A model generated the notes under the pieces. The model saw only the letters and a program-made list of their open reading frames with translations. It had not been told where the DNA came from and did no database searches. Of a stretch of DNA of 64,000 nucleotides, positions 35,649-46,431 are shown piece after piece; the first letter of the stretch is position 1, and every line of letters begins with the position of its first letter. The translations under genes were made by a program, and so were the position numbers. Source of the stretch: Pseudomonas sp. MN1F (GTDB lineage Bacteria > Pseudomonadota > Gammaproteobacteria > Pseudomonadales > Pseudomonadaceae); the NCBI RefSeq assembly GCF_009391885.1, contig NZ_VZII01000052.1:1-64000 (forward strand), read 5' to 3'.

Positions 35649-36167
35649 TCATTTCAGGTTCTGGCGCAACAGCATGGTGCCGCCGCGCTGGGTAAATTCA
35701 AGTTGTTTCAGGGCGCTCATGCCCAGCAGCACGGTCTGCCCGTCCAGGCCTGGCACCACCAGGGCGCGCACGTTCTGCAGGTGGATATCGCCCAACTGCA
35801 GGGTATCCAGCCGGGTGCGGTAGCCTTCGGTGCGGCCGTTGGCGGTGCTCAGCATCACCGAACTGCCGCGCTGCAGGTTCAGGTCCTTGGCCAGTGACTC
35901 CGGGATCGCCACGTCGGTGGCGCCGGTGTCGAGCATGAAATGCACCACTTGGCCGTTGATCGCGCCGTCCAGCACGAAGTGCCCCTGGCCATTGCTCAGC
36001 AGGCTCAATTCGATGAAACCGTCACCATGCGACGACTGCACCTGCGCATTCGGGTTGCGCTCGTGGTTTTCCCAGTGCCCAAAGTAACGCGTGGCAAGGA
36101 ACAGCCCTGCCACCCAGGCCACCATCATCAGTACCTTGCCGGCGCGTTTGCCCGGTGGCTGGCTCAT
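35649..36167 (-). CDS. Retropepsin-like aspartic protease family protein
   Basis: A 172-residue membrane-anchored protein: N-terminal helix (about 12-28, VLMMVAWVAGLFLATRYFG), then a periplasmic domain with the single-aspartate protease motif FMLDTGATDVAIP, characteristic of the clan AA (TIGR02281-type) retropepsin-like family that would dimerise to form an active site. A GMSALKQLEFTQRGGTMLL strand ends it. Start overlaps the phytase-like stop by four bases. It is wedged between parE and parC with no obvious link to DNA topology. Confidence 0.85.
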   Translation of the reverse strand: MSQPPGKRAGKVLMMVAWVAGLFLATRYFGHWENHERNPNAQVQSSHGDGFIELSLLSNGQGHFVLDGAINGQVVHFMLDTGATDVAIPESLAKDLNLQRGSSVMLSTANGRTEGYRTRLDTLQLGDIHLQNVRALVVPGLDGQTVLLGMSALKQLEFTQRGGTMLLRQNLK

Positions 36168-37150
36168 GGCGTGGCGCTCCAGCCGCCCTGCGGCGCGTCG
36201 AAGCGCCAGACGATCGGCCGGCTTTCGCCATCGGCACGATCACCGTTGTTGTTGTCCAGGCCGATCCAGGCGCCCTTGGCATCGATCACCAGCGCTTCGG
36301 CCAGGCCGTACGGCTGGTCGTAGCGGCGCTGCGGCACCAGTGCCTCGGCGGCGAATGACCAGCATTGCTCGACGTTGCCGCTCGTGGCATCACGCCGGCA
36401 CACGCGGTAGGCATTGCGCTCGAGGGTGAAAAACTTGCCCTCGAACCAGGCGAGGTCGGCGAAGTCGCGCGACAGCGCCCGGGGGTTGGGCATCTGAGGC
36501 GGCTGCATCTCGACCCCGGCTTCGCTCAGCAACACGCAGCTGCGTCCGCAAGTCCATACCGACTGCTGCCGCTCGATGGCCACCAGGCCGCGCCGTTCGC
36601 GCTCGGCCGCCAGCCACAGGCGGTCACCTTGCGGATTGATGGCCAGGCCCTCGAACAGGGCATTGAAGTTGAGCAGCATGCCGCTGGCACGGGCCTGACG
36701 CACCATCGCCGGGTCGATCTTCAACCACTCGGGCTCACCCTCGGCAGGTAGCTGCAGCACTGCCGCATGGGCCTCGCTGACCAGGTAGAGGTTGCCCGCC
36801 TGGTCACAGGTGATGCCTTCGTAGTCCAGCTCGCCACCGCGCACGTAGGACGCCGCCCAGTTACGCGACTTCAACCCCCACGGCAGGCCACTCTCGGGCA
36901 CCGGCGGTGGCGTAAAGGTCAGCGGCTGCGCGCGCCAGGCGGCGTTCTGCTGGTCGAAGCGGTAAATGCGATCGTCATCACGGTCGGAAACACCCCATAG
37001 CCCGCCCCGGCATTCGGCCAGGCCGGACAGGTTGCCGCCGCGCATGCCATCGATCGGATGCTCGGAGGCCAGCTTCAATTCCGGCCAGTTGCCCGCCAGG
37101 CTCGGCAGGGCAACAAGCGCCAGGCATGCTGCAAGCAACAGACGAATCAA
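36164..37150 (-). CDS. Esterase-like activity of phytase family protein
   Basis: A 328-residue secreted protein. Residues 1-20 are a signal peptide (cleaved after SLAG). The body is a beta-propeller-like repeat with GLAECRGGLWGVSDRDDDRIY, LYLVSEAHAAVL, GDRLWLAAERER and AWIGLDNNNGD, matching the phytase-like esterase family (PF13449). It overlaps the ends of parE and the retropepsin gene by four bases on each side, so all are co-translated with the topoisomerase subunits. Substrate unknown. Confidence 0.85.
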   Translation of the reverse strand: MIRLLLAACLALVALPSLAGNWPELKLASEHPIDGMRGGNLSGLAECRGGLWGVSDRDDDRIYRFDQQNAAWRAQPLTFTPPPVPESGLPWGLKSRNWAASYVRGGELDYEGITCDQAGNLYLVSEAHAAVLQLPAEGEPEWLKIDPAMVRQARASGMLLNFNALFEGLAINPQGDRLWLAAERERRGLVAIERQQSVWTCGRSCVLLSEAGVEMQPPQMPNPRALSRDFADLAWFEGKFFTLERNAYRVCRRDATSGNVEQCWSFAAEALVPQRRYDQPYGLAEALVIDAKGAWIGLDNNNGDRADGESRPIVWRFDAPQGGWSATP

Positions 37151-39051
37151 ACCATGACCTCAGCCAGGTTCCCCTTGGTTTCCAGCCAGCTCTTGCGATC
37201 ACTTGCGCGCTTCTTGGCCAACAGCTTGTCCATCAGCTCGCAGGTGGCTTCGACATCTTCCAGGGTCAACTGCACCAGGCGCCGGGTGTTCGGGTCCATG
37301 GTGGTTTCGCGCAGCTGCGGCGGGTTCATTTCACCCAGGCCCTTGAATCGGGTGACCTGCGGCTTGCCGCGCTTCTTCTCGGCCACCAGGCGGTCGAGGA
37401 TGCCGTCACGCTCGGCTTCGTCGAGGGCGTAGTAGATTTCCTTGCCCAGGTCGATGCGGTACAGCGGCGGCATGGCGACGTAGACATGGCCGGCTTCGAC
37501 CAACGGGCGGAAGTGCTGAACGAACAGTGCGCAGAGCAAGGTGGCGATGTGCAAACCGTCGGAGTCGGCGTCGGCGAGGATGCAGATCTTGCCGTAGCGC
37601 AGTTGCGACAGGTCGGCCGCACCCGGGTCGACACCGATGGCCACGGCGATGTTGTGCACCTCCTGGCTGGCCAGGACTTCACCGCCATCCACTTCCCAGG
37701 TGTTGAGGATCTTGCCGCGCAGCGGCAGGATGGCCTGGAATTCCTTGTCACGGGCCTGCTTGGCCGAACCACCGGCGGAGTCACCCTCGACCAGGAACAG
37801 TTCGGCGCGCATCGGGTCCTGCCCGGCGCAGTCGGCCAGTTTGCCAGGCAACGCCGGGCCCTGGGTGATGCGCTTGCGCTCGACCTTCTTGCTCGCCTTG
37901 AGGCGACGGCCGGCGTTGCTGATGGCCAGTTCCGCCAGCTGCATGCCCAGCTCGGGGTGGGCGTTGAGCCACAGGCTGAAGGCATCCTTGACCACGCCCG
38001 AAACGAACGCTGCCGCCTCGCGGGACGACAGGCGCTCCTTGGTCTGGCCGGAGAACTGGGGTTCCTGCATCTTCATCGAGAGGACGAAGGTGATGCGCTC
38101 CCAGACGTCTTCCGGCGCCAGCTTGACGCCGCGCGGCAACAGGTTGCGGAACTCGCAGAATTCCCGCATGGCATCGAGCAGGCCCTGGCGCAGGCCGTTG
38201 ACGTGGGTACCGCCCTGGGCCGTGGGAATCAGGTTGACGTAGCTTTCCTGAACGCTGTCTCCGCCTTCGGGCAGCCACAGCAGGGCCCAGTCGACGGCTT
38301 CCTTGTTACCCGCCAGGCTGCCGCAGAACGGCTCGTCGGGCAGACGCAGGAACTCGCTGACCGAGTCGACCAGGTAGGAACGCAAGCCATCTTCGTAGTG
38401 CCACTCGACCTTCTCGCCGCTGGCCTTGTCCTCGAAGCTGACCAGCAGGCCCGGGCACAGTACGGCCTTGGCCTTGAGCACGTGCTTGAGGCGGCTGATG
38501 GAGAACTTCGGCGAATCGAAATACTTCGGGTCCGGGCTGAAGTAGACGCTGGTACCGGTGTTGCGCTTGCCGACCGTGCCAACCACTTCCAGTTCGCTGG
38601 CCTTGAAGCCATCGGCAAAGGTCATCTGGTACTCGTTGCCGTCACGTTTGACGCGCACGCGCACCTGGGTCGACAGGGCGTTGACCACCGAAATACCCAC
38701 GCCGTGCAGGCCGCCGGAGAACTGGTAGTTCTTGTTGGAGAACTTGCCGCCGGCGTGCAGCTTGGTGAGGATCAGCTCGACACCCGACACGCCCTCTTCA
38801 GGATGGATATCCACCGGCATGCCACGGCCATCGTCGCTGACTTCCAGCGAATGATCGGCGTGGAGGATGACCTGCACCGAGCGGGCATGGCCGGCCAGGG
38901 CTTCGTCGACGCTGTTGTCGATGACTTCCTGGGCCAGGTGGTTAGGCCGGCTGGTATCGGTGTACATACCTGGGCGTTTACGCACCGGGTCGAGGCCGGA
39001 GAGGACTTCGATGGCGTCTGCGTTATAGGCGCTAGCGCTGGGATTGGCCAT
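37147..39051 (-). CDS. parE: DNA topoisomerase IV subunit B
   Basis: A 634-residue ATPase subunit. GHKL ATPase motifs are visible (EVIDNSVDEALAG, DDGRGMPVDIH, GGLHGVGISVVNAL); the TOPRIM domain has EGDSAGGSA and PLRGKILN and the DADSDG metal motif. It lies in an operon after yqiA (35 bases). Confidence 0.96.
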   Translation of the reverse strand: MANPSASAYNADAIEVLSGLDPVRKRPGMYTDTSRPNHLAQEVIDNSVDEALAGHARSVQVILHADHSLEVSDDGRGMPVDIHPEEGVSGVELILTKLHAGGKFSNKNYQFSGGLHGVGISVVNALSTQVRVRVKRDGNEYQMTFADGFKASELEVVGTVGKRNTGTSVYFSPDPKYFDSPKFSISRLKHVLKAKAVLCPGLLVSFEDKASGEKVEWHYEDGLRSYLVDSVSEFLRLPDEPFCGSLAGNKEAVDWALLWLPEGGDSVQESYVNLIPTAQGGTHVNGLRQGLLDAMREFCEFRNLLPRGVKLAPEDVWERITFVLSMKMQEPQFSGQTKERLSSREAAAFVSGVVKDAFSLWLNAHPELGMQLAELAISNAGRRLKASKKVERKRITQGPALPGKLADCAGQDPMRAELFLVEGDSAGGSAKQARDKEFQAILPLRGKILNTWEVDGGEVLASQEVHNIAVAIGVDPGAADLSQLRYGKICILADADSDGLHIATLLCALFVQHFRPLVEAGHVYVAMPPLYRIDLGKEIYYALDEAERDGILDRLVAEKKRGKPQVTRFKGLGEMNPPQLRETTMDPNTRRLVQLTLEDVEATCELMDKLLAKKRASDRKSWLETKGNLAEVMV

Positions 39052-39086
39052 GGATTCTCGTCGTCAGTCTGGTGAATGCAAAAAGA

Positions 39087-39695
39087 TCAAAATACAGAAA
39101 AATCGAGCGCCGCATACTGCTGCCGGGCAATACCGGCAAAGGCCAGCAGGCCAGGCAGCTGCTCGGCAAAGCCCTGGAAGCTGTGGTCGCCACCGGCCTG
39201 GATGCGCAGGGCGCAAGCCCGGTAATAGTGCTCGGCGTGGCGGTAGTCCAGGGTTTCATCGGCGGTCTGCAGCCACACTTGATAGCGGCATGGGTCGGTC
39301 GGCGCCGGCACTTCCAGTTCGGCCAGGGCCTGCACATGGTCCAGGGTCAATTCCCACGTCTCGCCAGTGTAGTGGTTGCGCTGGGAACCCAGATAACCGT
39401 CGAAGCGCTTGTGCGGGGTGACTGCCGGGTTGACCAGCAGGGCTTTCAGCCCATGGCGCTTGGCCAGATGGGTGGCATAGTAGCCGCCGAGCGAACTGCC
39501 GACCAGCAGGGGCGCGCCAAGCTCGGCGATGGCCGCTTCGAGCTGGACCATGGCTTGACGTGGATGGTGGTGCAAGTCCGGGACGCGCAACTGCTGCGAC
39601 AGGCCGATTTGCTGCATGACTGCCACGAGCTGGCGTGCCTTGGTGGAAAGCGGCGAGCTGTTGAAGCCATGGATATAGAGGATGGAACCCGACAT
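39087..39695 (-). CDS. yqiA: YqiA-type alpha/beta hydrolase (esterase)
   Basis: A 202-residue hydrolase of the YqiA/UPF0227 family. It starts with ILYIHGFNSSPLSTKA (oxyanion-hole region); nucleophile Ser is in VGSSLGGYYATHLAKRHG; a late Asp (TADETLDYRHAE) and His (GGDHSFQGF) complete the triad. Located just before parE, as in E. coli. Confidence 0.9.
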   Translation of the reverse strand: MSGSILYIHGFNSSPLSTKARQLVAVMQQIGLSQQLRVPDLHHHPRQAMVQLEAAIAELGAPLLVGSSLGGYYATHLAKRHGLKALLVNPAVTPHKRFDGYLGSQRNHYTGETWELTLDHVQALAELEVPAPTDPCRYQVWLQTADETLDYRHAEHYYRACALRIQAGGDHSFQGFAEQLPGLLAFAGIARQQYAALDFSVF

Positions 39696-39813
39696 GCTGC
39701 CCCCGGAATCTGTGGCTTTGCACCCGATCGAGTGGGCGCAGGGACGCGCAGTGTAGCGCGTTAGCCGGGTTTTGGCGCCGGATGGCCAATTTCGCAACAA
39801 TTTCTTCAAAGAG

Positions 39814-39834
39814 CCGGGCTGCGCAGCAGCCCCG
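39814..39834. terminator. GC hairpin between cpdA and yqiA
   Basis: CCGGGCTGC and GCAGC-CCCGG pair around a short loop in the 145-base gap between cpdA and yqiA. No T-run; more likely an mRNA-processing or attenuation hairpin than a full terminator inside this operon. Confidence 0.45.
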
Positions 39835-39840
39835 GTATCT

Positions 39841-40644
39841 TCAATATCCCGCGCTATTGAAGTCGAGCGTCACTTCAAAATCAGCGGCCCGCTCTACCCC
39901 AGTCTCCAGCTGCCCATCGGCATGCAGGCGCAACCAGCGATACCCCGGCTGCTCATCGCTGACCTTGAAGTCCTCGCTGCCCGCTGCGAACTGGATGCAG
40001 GTCGACGGCGTGGCCAGCAGGCGCAAACCCGCGCGCAGCTCATCCCACTCCTGGTGAATGTGCCCCCAGAGCAACGCCTTCACCTGTGGATAACCACGCA
40101 ACCGCTGCAACAGTTCATCGGCATTGCGTAGGCCGATCGGGGCGATCCAGGCGCAGCCGATATCCACCGGCTGATGATGGCAGCACACCAGGCAATGGCG
40201 CGCGCCGGCCGAGGCCAGGGCGTCATCGAGCGCCGACAGCTGGTCCCGCTCGAGCAGCCCATGGGTAGCACCCGGTACCGCCGTGTTGAGCATGACCACG
40301 CGCCAGCTTCCGATGTCGGTCACCGACTGCACCAGCTCTGGTGCAACTTCAACCATGACCTTGGCTTCATCATGGTTGCCCGGCAACCAGCGGGTCAGCA
40401 CAGGCATTTCCCGGGTCACCTGACGGAAGGCTTCATAAGACGCGACACTGCCATCCTGGGACAGATCGCCGGTGCATAGCAGCAAGTCGACACGCGGCTG
40501 CTCACGACCGACCTGAGCCACCACATGGCGCAGGCTGTCACGGGTATTGAGGCCCAGCAAGGTGCCCGCCGGATCGGCGAACAGGTGGGCGTCGGTCAGT
40601 TGCACCACATGCACGGGCGCAGGGGAAGGGTCTGGGTGCGGCAA
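39841..40644 (-). CDS. cpdA: 3',5'-cyclic-AMP phosphodiesterase
   Basis: A 267-residue metallophosphoesterase that hydrolyses cAMP and so limits CRP/Vfr signalling. Class motifs are present in order: D-x-H in QLTDAHLF, GDLSQDG, GNHDE, CCHHQPVD and WGHIHQE. In P. aeruginosa CpdA acts on Vfr-dependent virulence genes. It lies in the nudF-DUF1249-cpdA-yqiA-parE cluster. Confidence 0.94.
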   Translation of the reverse strand: MPHPDPSPAPVHVVQLTDAHLFADPAGTLLGLNTRDSLRHVVAQVGREQPRVDLLLCTGDLSQDGSVASYEAFRQVTREMPVLTRWLPGNHDEAKVMVEVAPELVQSVTDIGSWRVVMLNTAVPGATHGLLERDQLSALDDALASAGARHCLVCCHHQPVDIGCAWIAPIGLRNADELLQRLRGYPQVKALLWGHIHQEWDELRAGLRLLATPSTCIQFAAGSEDFKVSDEQPGYRWLRLHADGQLETGVERAADFEVTLDFNSAGY

Positions 40645-40729
40645 CGGCCGTCTCCTCGAACGGGTACTGCACGAATTATGGCGCTGGAACGGCTGCGAGC
40701 AAACACTCGAAACCGACCCAGGTCACAAT

Positions 40730-41182
40730 TCAGCGCACACTTGCCAGTTCATGGCCGCAGGCCAGGCAATGGCTGAGCCATTCGCCGAGGAACAGATTGA
40801 GCTGCGCCTTCTCGTCCGGCTGATGCATGGCTTCGTTGGGGTACGGGTAGATGCTGCGCAGGCGGCGGGTATGCTCGGCGCTGATCACTTCGGCCATGCG
40901 CGCATCGTGATACACCTGCACCTCCAGGTGCGGCACCGGCAGCCAGGGCAAGCTGTGCTCCTGGCGCACCCGCAAGGTGGTGGTGTACGGGCAGGCCAGC
41001 AGCACATCGAGCACCAGCACGCCCAGCATCTGGTCGCCCTGGGTCATGCCGATGCGCCGCGAACTCTGGGTGGTGCGCATATCGGGCAGCAGGCGCATGA
41101 GCCGGGCATAGTTGGCCTCGCAGGCTGCTTGCAGCCCGGCCAGATCGACCCGATATCGCTCACGCAAGAGATTCACTTCCAC
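40730..41182 (-). CDS. DUF1249 (YqiB-like) protein
   Basis: A 150-residue conserved protein of unknown function, YqiB type, always found between nudF and cpdA in gammaproteobacteria. Marked by VEVNLLRERYRVDLAGLQ at the start, RRIGMTQGDQMLGVLVLDV and the HDARMAEVISAEHTRRL core. It overlaps the nudF end by 10 bases, indicating translational coupling. Confidence 0.85.
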   Translation of the reverse strand: MEVNLLRERYRVDLAGLQAACEANYARLMRLLPDMRTTQSSRRIGMTQGDQMLGVLVLDVLLACPYTTTLRVRQEHSLPWLPVPHLEVQVYHDARMAEVISAEHTRRLRSIYPYPNEAMHQPDEKAQLNLFLGEWLSHCLACGHELASVR

Positions 41183-41790
41183 ATACCTCGAATTTCATCT
41201 TTGTTCAGCGCCAGCCACTGCAGGCTGATGATGGTCGCCGCGTTGCAGATTTGACCATCACGCACTGCCTGCATTGCATCGTCGAACGACCAGACGCGCA
41301 CACGGATGTCCTCGCCCTCTTCTTCCAGGCCATGCAGGCCACCCGCGCCTTCACTGCTGCAGCGGCCGAGGTACAGGTGCACGTACTCGTCACTGCCGCC
41401 GGGCGAAGGGAAGTAGCGGGTAATCGGCCACAAGGCCCCTATGCTCAGCCCGGCTTCTTCCTCGGCTTCACGATGCGCGACGTTTTCCAGCTCTTCTTCC
41501 CTGTCGATCAGCCCGGCGACCATCTCGATCAGCCAAGGGTTGTCGATTTTGCCCACGGCACCGACACGGAACTGCTCGATCAATACCACCTCATCACGCA
41601 GTGGGTCATACGGCAGCACACAGACCGCATCGTGACGCACGAACAGCTCACGGCTGATCTCACGGCTCATGCCACCCGCGAACAGTTCATGGCGCAGCTG
41701 CACCTTGTCGAGCTTGTAGAAGCCCTTGAAGCAGTTGGCCCGCTTGACGATCTCGACCGCCTTGGGCACCGAATTCAACGTGTCTGACAT
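41173..41790 (-). CDS. nudF: ADP-ribose diphosphatase
   Basis: A 205-residue NUDIX hydrolase cleaving ADP-ribose to AMP and ribose-5-phosphate. The Nudix box reads GLIDREEELENVAHREAEEEAGL (GX5EX7REUXEEXGU pattern). Start is ATG 41790 (MSDTLNSV) with GAGGG before it; an in-frame upstream codon adds only four residues. First gene of the nudF-parC cluster. Confidence 0.94.
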   Translation of the reverse strand: MSDTLNSVPKAVEIVKRANCFKGFYKLDKVQLRHELFAGGMSREISRELFVRHDAVCVLPYDPLRDEVVLIEQFRVGAVGKIDNPWLIEMVAGLIDREEELENVAHREAEEEAGLSIGALWPITRYFPSPGGSDEYVHLYLGRCSSEGAGGLHGLEEEGEDIRVRVWSFDDAMQAVRDGQICNAATIISLQWLALNKDEIRGMWK

Positions 41791-41975
41791 GGAAACCCTC
41801 ATGACCTCAATTACCGCATCGCGCCATCCTACTCTGCACGGTTGCCCGTTTCACCCCTTTCCGGCAACCGTTCGCGCACTCGGGACAGCACGTCTTCACT
41901 CTGTTAGCTTAGTGGCGAACTGAAGGCCGCGCAGACGGTCAAAGGCCGACTTTTCCCTGTTCTGCAAGGATCACC

Positions 41976-42722
41976 ATGACACTTGTCAAACTGACTGCCG
42001 TGGCCGTGCTGGCACTCGCTCTGGGCGCCTGCCAGAGCCTGTTCGCACCCAATTACCGGACCCCGCTGGAGGTCAAGCGTGATGCCTGGGAGCACGTCAA
42101 GCCCGGCTGCAGCGCCAGCGACTGCCCGCTGGTGAACATCGACACCGTGCACTTCCCGGCCCAGCCCAAGCTCGATGCCATCGTCGAAAAACGCCTGCTG
42201 CAGCTGACCGAAGACAATCAGCATGGCACCGCGCCAAGCACCCTGCAGGCCTACGAGCAGCAATACCTGGCCACTGCCGACAAACGCAACAGCAGCTACC
42301 TGCAAGCCAAGGTACGCGAGCAGCATGACGGGCTGGTGATCATCGAGCTGTCCAGCTACCTCGACAGCGGCGGCGCCCACGGCATGCCGGGGCGCGGCTT
42401 CATCAACTACTCGCGCAAGCAGGACAAGGTACTGACCCTGCAAGACATGCTGCTGCCCGGCCAGGAGGAGACCTTCTGGAAGACCGTGGAGGCGTCGCAC
42501 CATGCCTGGCTGATCAGCGTGGGCATGGACAAGGACGCCGAGTTCGTCAAGACCTGGCCCTTCAAGCGCTCGCCGCACATCGCCCTGACCTACGGCGCGC
42601 TGGTGGTGAAGTACGAGGTCTACGCCATTGCGCCCTACTCCATGGGCCACGTGGAACTGAAGATCCCTTACCCACGCCTGAACGGCGTGCTCAAGCCTGA
42701 GCTGTTTCCCGGCCGCGGCTGA
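41976..42722 (+). CDS. RsiV-like (DUF3298/DUF4163) lipoprotein
   Basis: A 248-residue lipoprotein: signal peptide ending LGACQS (lipid Cys about 19). The mature protein has a DUF4163-like segment and a DUF3298 C-terminal domain (ALTYGALVVKYEVYAIAPYSMGH). The family includes the extracellular part of the RsiV anti-sigma factor, which binds lysozyme; free lipoprotein versions like this one are of unknown function. Start has AAGGA. Its 3' end overlaps the end of cytX by 32 bases in convergent orientation. Confidence 0.8.
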   Translation: MTLVKLTAVAVLALALGACQSLFAPNYRTPLEVKRDAWEHVKPGCSASDCPLVNIDTVHFPAQPKLDAIVEKRLLQLTEDNQHGTAPSTLQAYEQQYLATADKRNSSYLQAKVREQHDGLVIIELSSYLDSGGAHGMPGRGFINYSRKQDKVLTLQDMLLPGQEETFWKTVEASHHAWLISVGMDKDAEFVKTWPFKRSPHIALTYGALVVKYEVYAIAPYSMGHVELKIPYPRLNGVLKPELFPGRG

Positions 42723-43974
42723 AACTCAGCAGGCCATGCAGCCCACCTGCCAGCAGCAGTGCTGGCAGGGTAGCCCCCAGCTCCGGCGCCTTGGCGGCGA
42801 TCACATGATAGGCCGCCACACCCACCACCCAGGCCAGCAGCGCCTGCCAGTGCAAGCCACCGATCTGTGCCGGCAGGCGACGGCGGCGGATCACGTAGTG
42901 GTCCATCAGCACCACGCCGAACAGCGGTGCGAACACCGATCCGATCAGCAACAGGAAGTTTTCGTACTGGGCCAAAGGCGCCAGCAAGGCGATCAGGGTG
43001 CATAGCACACCAATGGCCAAGGCCAGGTGCTCGACCTTCAGTGGCAACAGCACGCCAGTGGAAACGGCAGCCGAGTGGATATCGGCAAAGGCCTTTTCCG
43101 ACTCGTCCAGCAGGATCAACAGCAGTGGGATGCCCATGCCGGCGCCCGCGAGGGCCAGCAGCAGCGCATTGACCTCGCCACTGGCGGCAAACGCCAGGGT
43201 GTAGGCCACGCCCAGGCTCATCAGCCAGGTATTGCCGATGAAGTAGCCCAGGACGGTTCCGCCGAATACATGCTTGCCGTTACGGGCGAAACGCGAGTAG
43301 TCGGCGATCAGCGGCAACCATGACAACGGCATGGCGATGGCGATATCGAAGCCCACCGCCAACGACATCGAACCGTCCCCGGCGCGGTTCCACAGCTCAG
43401 CCAGGTCGGCCTTGGCGAACAGGTTCCAGGTCAGCCACAGGCACGCGCCCAGCAGCAGCCAGATCCCCCAGGCACGCAGCACCTTGCGCACGAACGCCAA
43501 CGGGCCGCTGACCGCCAGCAGGGTGGCCAGGCCACCGAAGCACAGCGTCCAGAGCATCGGGCTGTTCCAGGCACTGTCTTCGCCGAACGCCCGTGCACCC
43601 AGCAGGCTGGCAGCATCGCGCATGACGATGATCTCGAATGCGCCCCAGCCCACCAGTTGCAGCAGGTTGAGCAGTGCCGGCAAGCGCGCGCCATGGCTAC
43701 CCAGGCTCAGCTTCAGGGTACCCATGGCCGACAGGCCGGTATCACTGCCGATGACCCCGGCAGCGCCGAGCAGCAGCACGCCGACACCGGTGCCAAGGGC
43801 GATGGCCAGGACCGCGCCGGCCAGGCCAAGGCCAGGGGCCAGCATGGCGCCTACCTGCAGGACCATCAGGCCGATGCCGAGGGAGAACCACAACGAAAAC
43901 AGGTCACGGGCGCCGAAGATGCGCTGGTGGGTGGGGACCGGGTGGCCGGGGGAAAATGGGCTGGGGGTGGTCAT
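42691..43974 (-). CDS. cytX: Putative hydroxymethylpyrimidine transporter CytX
   Basis: A 427-residue NCS1 (nucleobase:cation symporter) family protein with about 12 membrane helices and the NCS1 features GWGAFEIIVMRDAASLLGA and AYTLAFAA. The CytX subgroup is linked to thiamin synthesis and is predicted to bring in HMP (4-amino-5-hydroxymethyl-2-methylpyrimidine). It lies 153 bases after thiC on the same strand, and so may be governed by the same TPP riboswitch, with a REP pair between. Start ATG 43974 (MTTPSPF); no strong ribosome site. Confidence 0.85.
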   Translation of the reverse strand: MTTPSPFSPGHPVPTHQRIFGARDLFSLWFSLGIGLMVLQVGAMLAPGLGLAGAVLAIALGTGVGVLLLGAAGVIGSDTGLSAMGTLKLSLGSHGARLPALLNLLQLVGWGAFEIIVMRDAASLLGARAFGEDSAWNSPMLWTLCFGGLATLLAVSGPLAFVRKVLRAWGIWLLLGACLWLTWNLFAKADLAELWNRAGDGSMSLAVGFDIAIAMPLSWLPLIADYSRFARNGKHVFGGTVLGYFIGNTWLMSLGVAYTLAFAASGEVNALLLALAGAGMGIPLLLILLDESEKAFADIHSAAVSTGVLLPLKVEHLALAIGVLCTLIALLAPLAQYENFLLLIGSVFAPLFGVVLMDHYVIRRRRLPAQIGGLHWQALLAWVVGVAAYHVIAAKAPELGATLPALLLAGGLHGLLSFSRGRETAQA

Positions 43975-44011
43975 GCTGATGTGCGCTCGCCAGAAAATAG
44001 GGTTGAAACCA

Positions 44012-44093
44012 ATCGCCGGCAAGCCGGCTCCCACAGGGCCCGCACTGCCTTCAAGGTCAGCGCCGTACCTGTCGGAGCCGGCTTGCCGGCGAT
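44012..44093. repeat. REP pair (BIME) between thiC and cytX
   Basis: ATCGCCGGCAAGCCGGCTCC (44012-44031) and its exact 20-base reverse complement GGAGCCGGCTTGCCGGCGAT (44074-44093) with a 42-base spacer. Each arm is itself a hairpin (GCCGGCAAGCCGGC). This is the common Pseudomonas REP family arranged head to head. Its place inside a probable thiC-cytX transcript suggests mRNA stabilisation or partial termination. Confidence 0.88.
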
Positions 44094-44127
44094 GCGGTGC
44101 GCCTCGCGCACCGCCCTGTTGTTGTAA

Positions 44128-46008
<1,881 letters not shown>

Positions 46009-46173
46009 CACAGGCTCTCCAGACGGCTTCCTAGCAGGGGAATGTCGGGGTGAACCTGAAAGGCGTGGACGCACCCTGTGACGGGTGCAGTGCCGGATAT
46101 GGGGGTGCCTGGAGCTGCATGCAGCTGCGACATTCCCGGACCTGGCACAAGAGGCTCCCCGGGAAGGCGAGCA

Positions 46174-46263
46174 ATCTTGTTCCCTACGCAGGCGCTAACC
46201 TGATCAGGTTCAACGGGATCCGCACCTCTGCGATCTCAGCCTTTGCTTCAAGGCACCCCGACA
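46174..46263 (-). ncRNA. TPP (THI-box) riboswitch of thiC
   Basis: On the minus strand, GGGGTGCC, CTGAGA, GAACCTGATCAGGTTAGC and CGTAGGGAACAAG occur in the standard order of the thi box. They form the aptamer that binds thiamin pyrophosphate. The 165 bases from here to thiC hold the expression platform; hairpins including an arm GAATGTCGGGGTG that can pair with the ACATTCCC stretch could switch translation or transcription. In Pseudomonas, TPP lowers thiC expression. Confidence 0.95.
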
Positions 46264-46431
46264 AGAACATGCGCAGTCTAGACTGGAGTGGTCGGCAAAG
46301 CCAAGCGGGTAAAACGCAGGTGAGATGAAAGGCGCAGCCTATGATTGTTGGCAGATGCGCATGGCACTACACTGGCCCGTCGCTCGATACTCAACAGTTC
46401 AGTAATTAAATTTCGTACAAGGATTGCCTTT

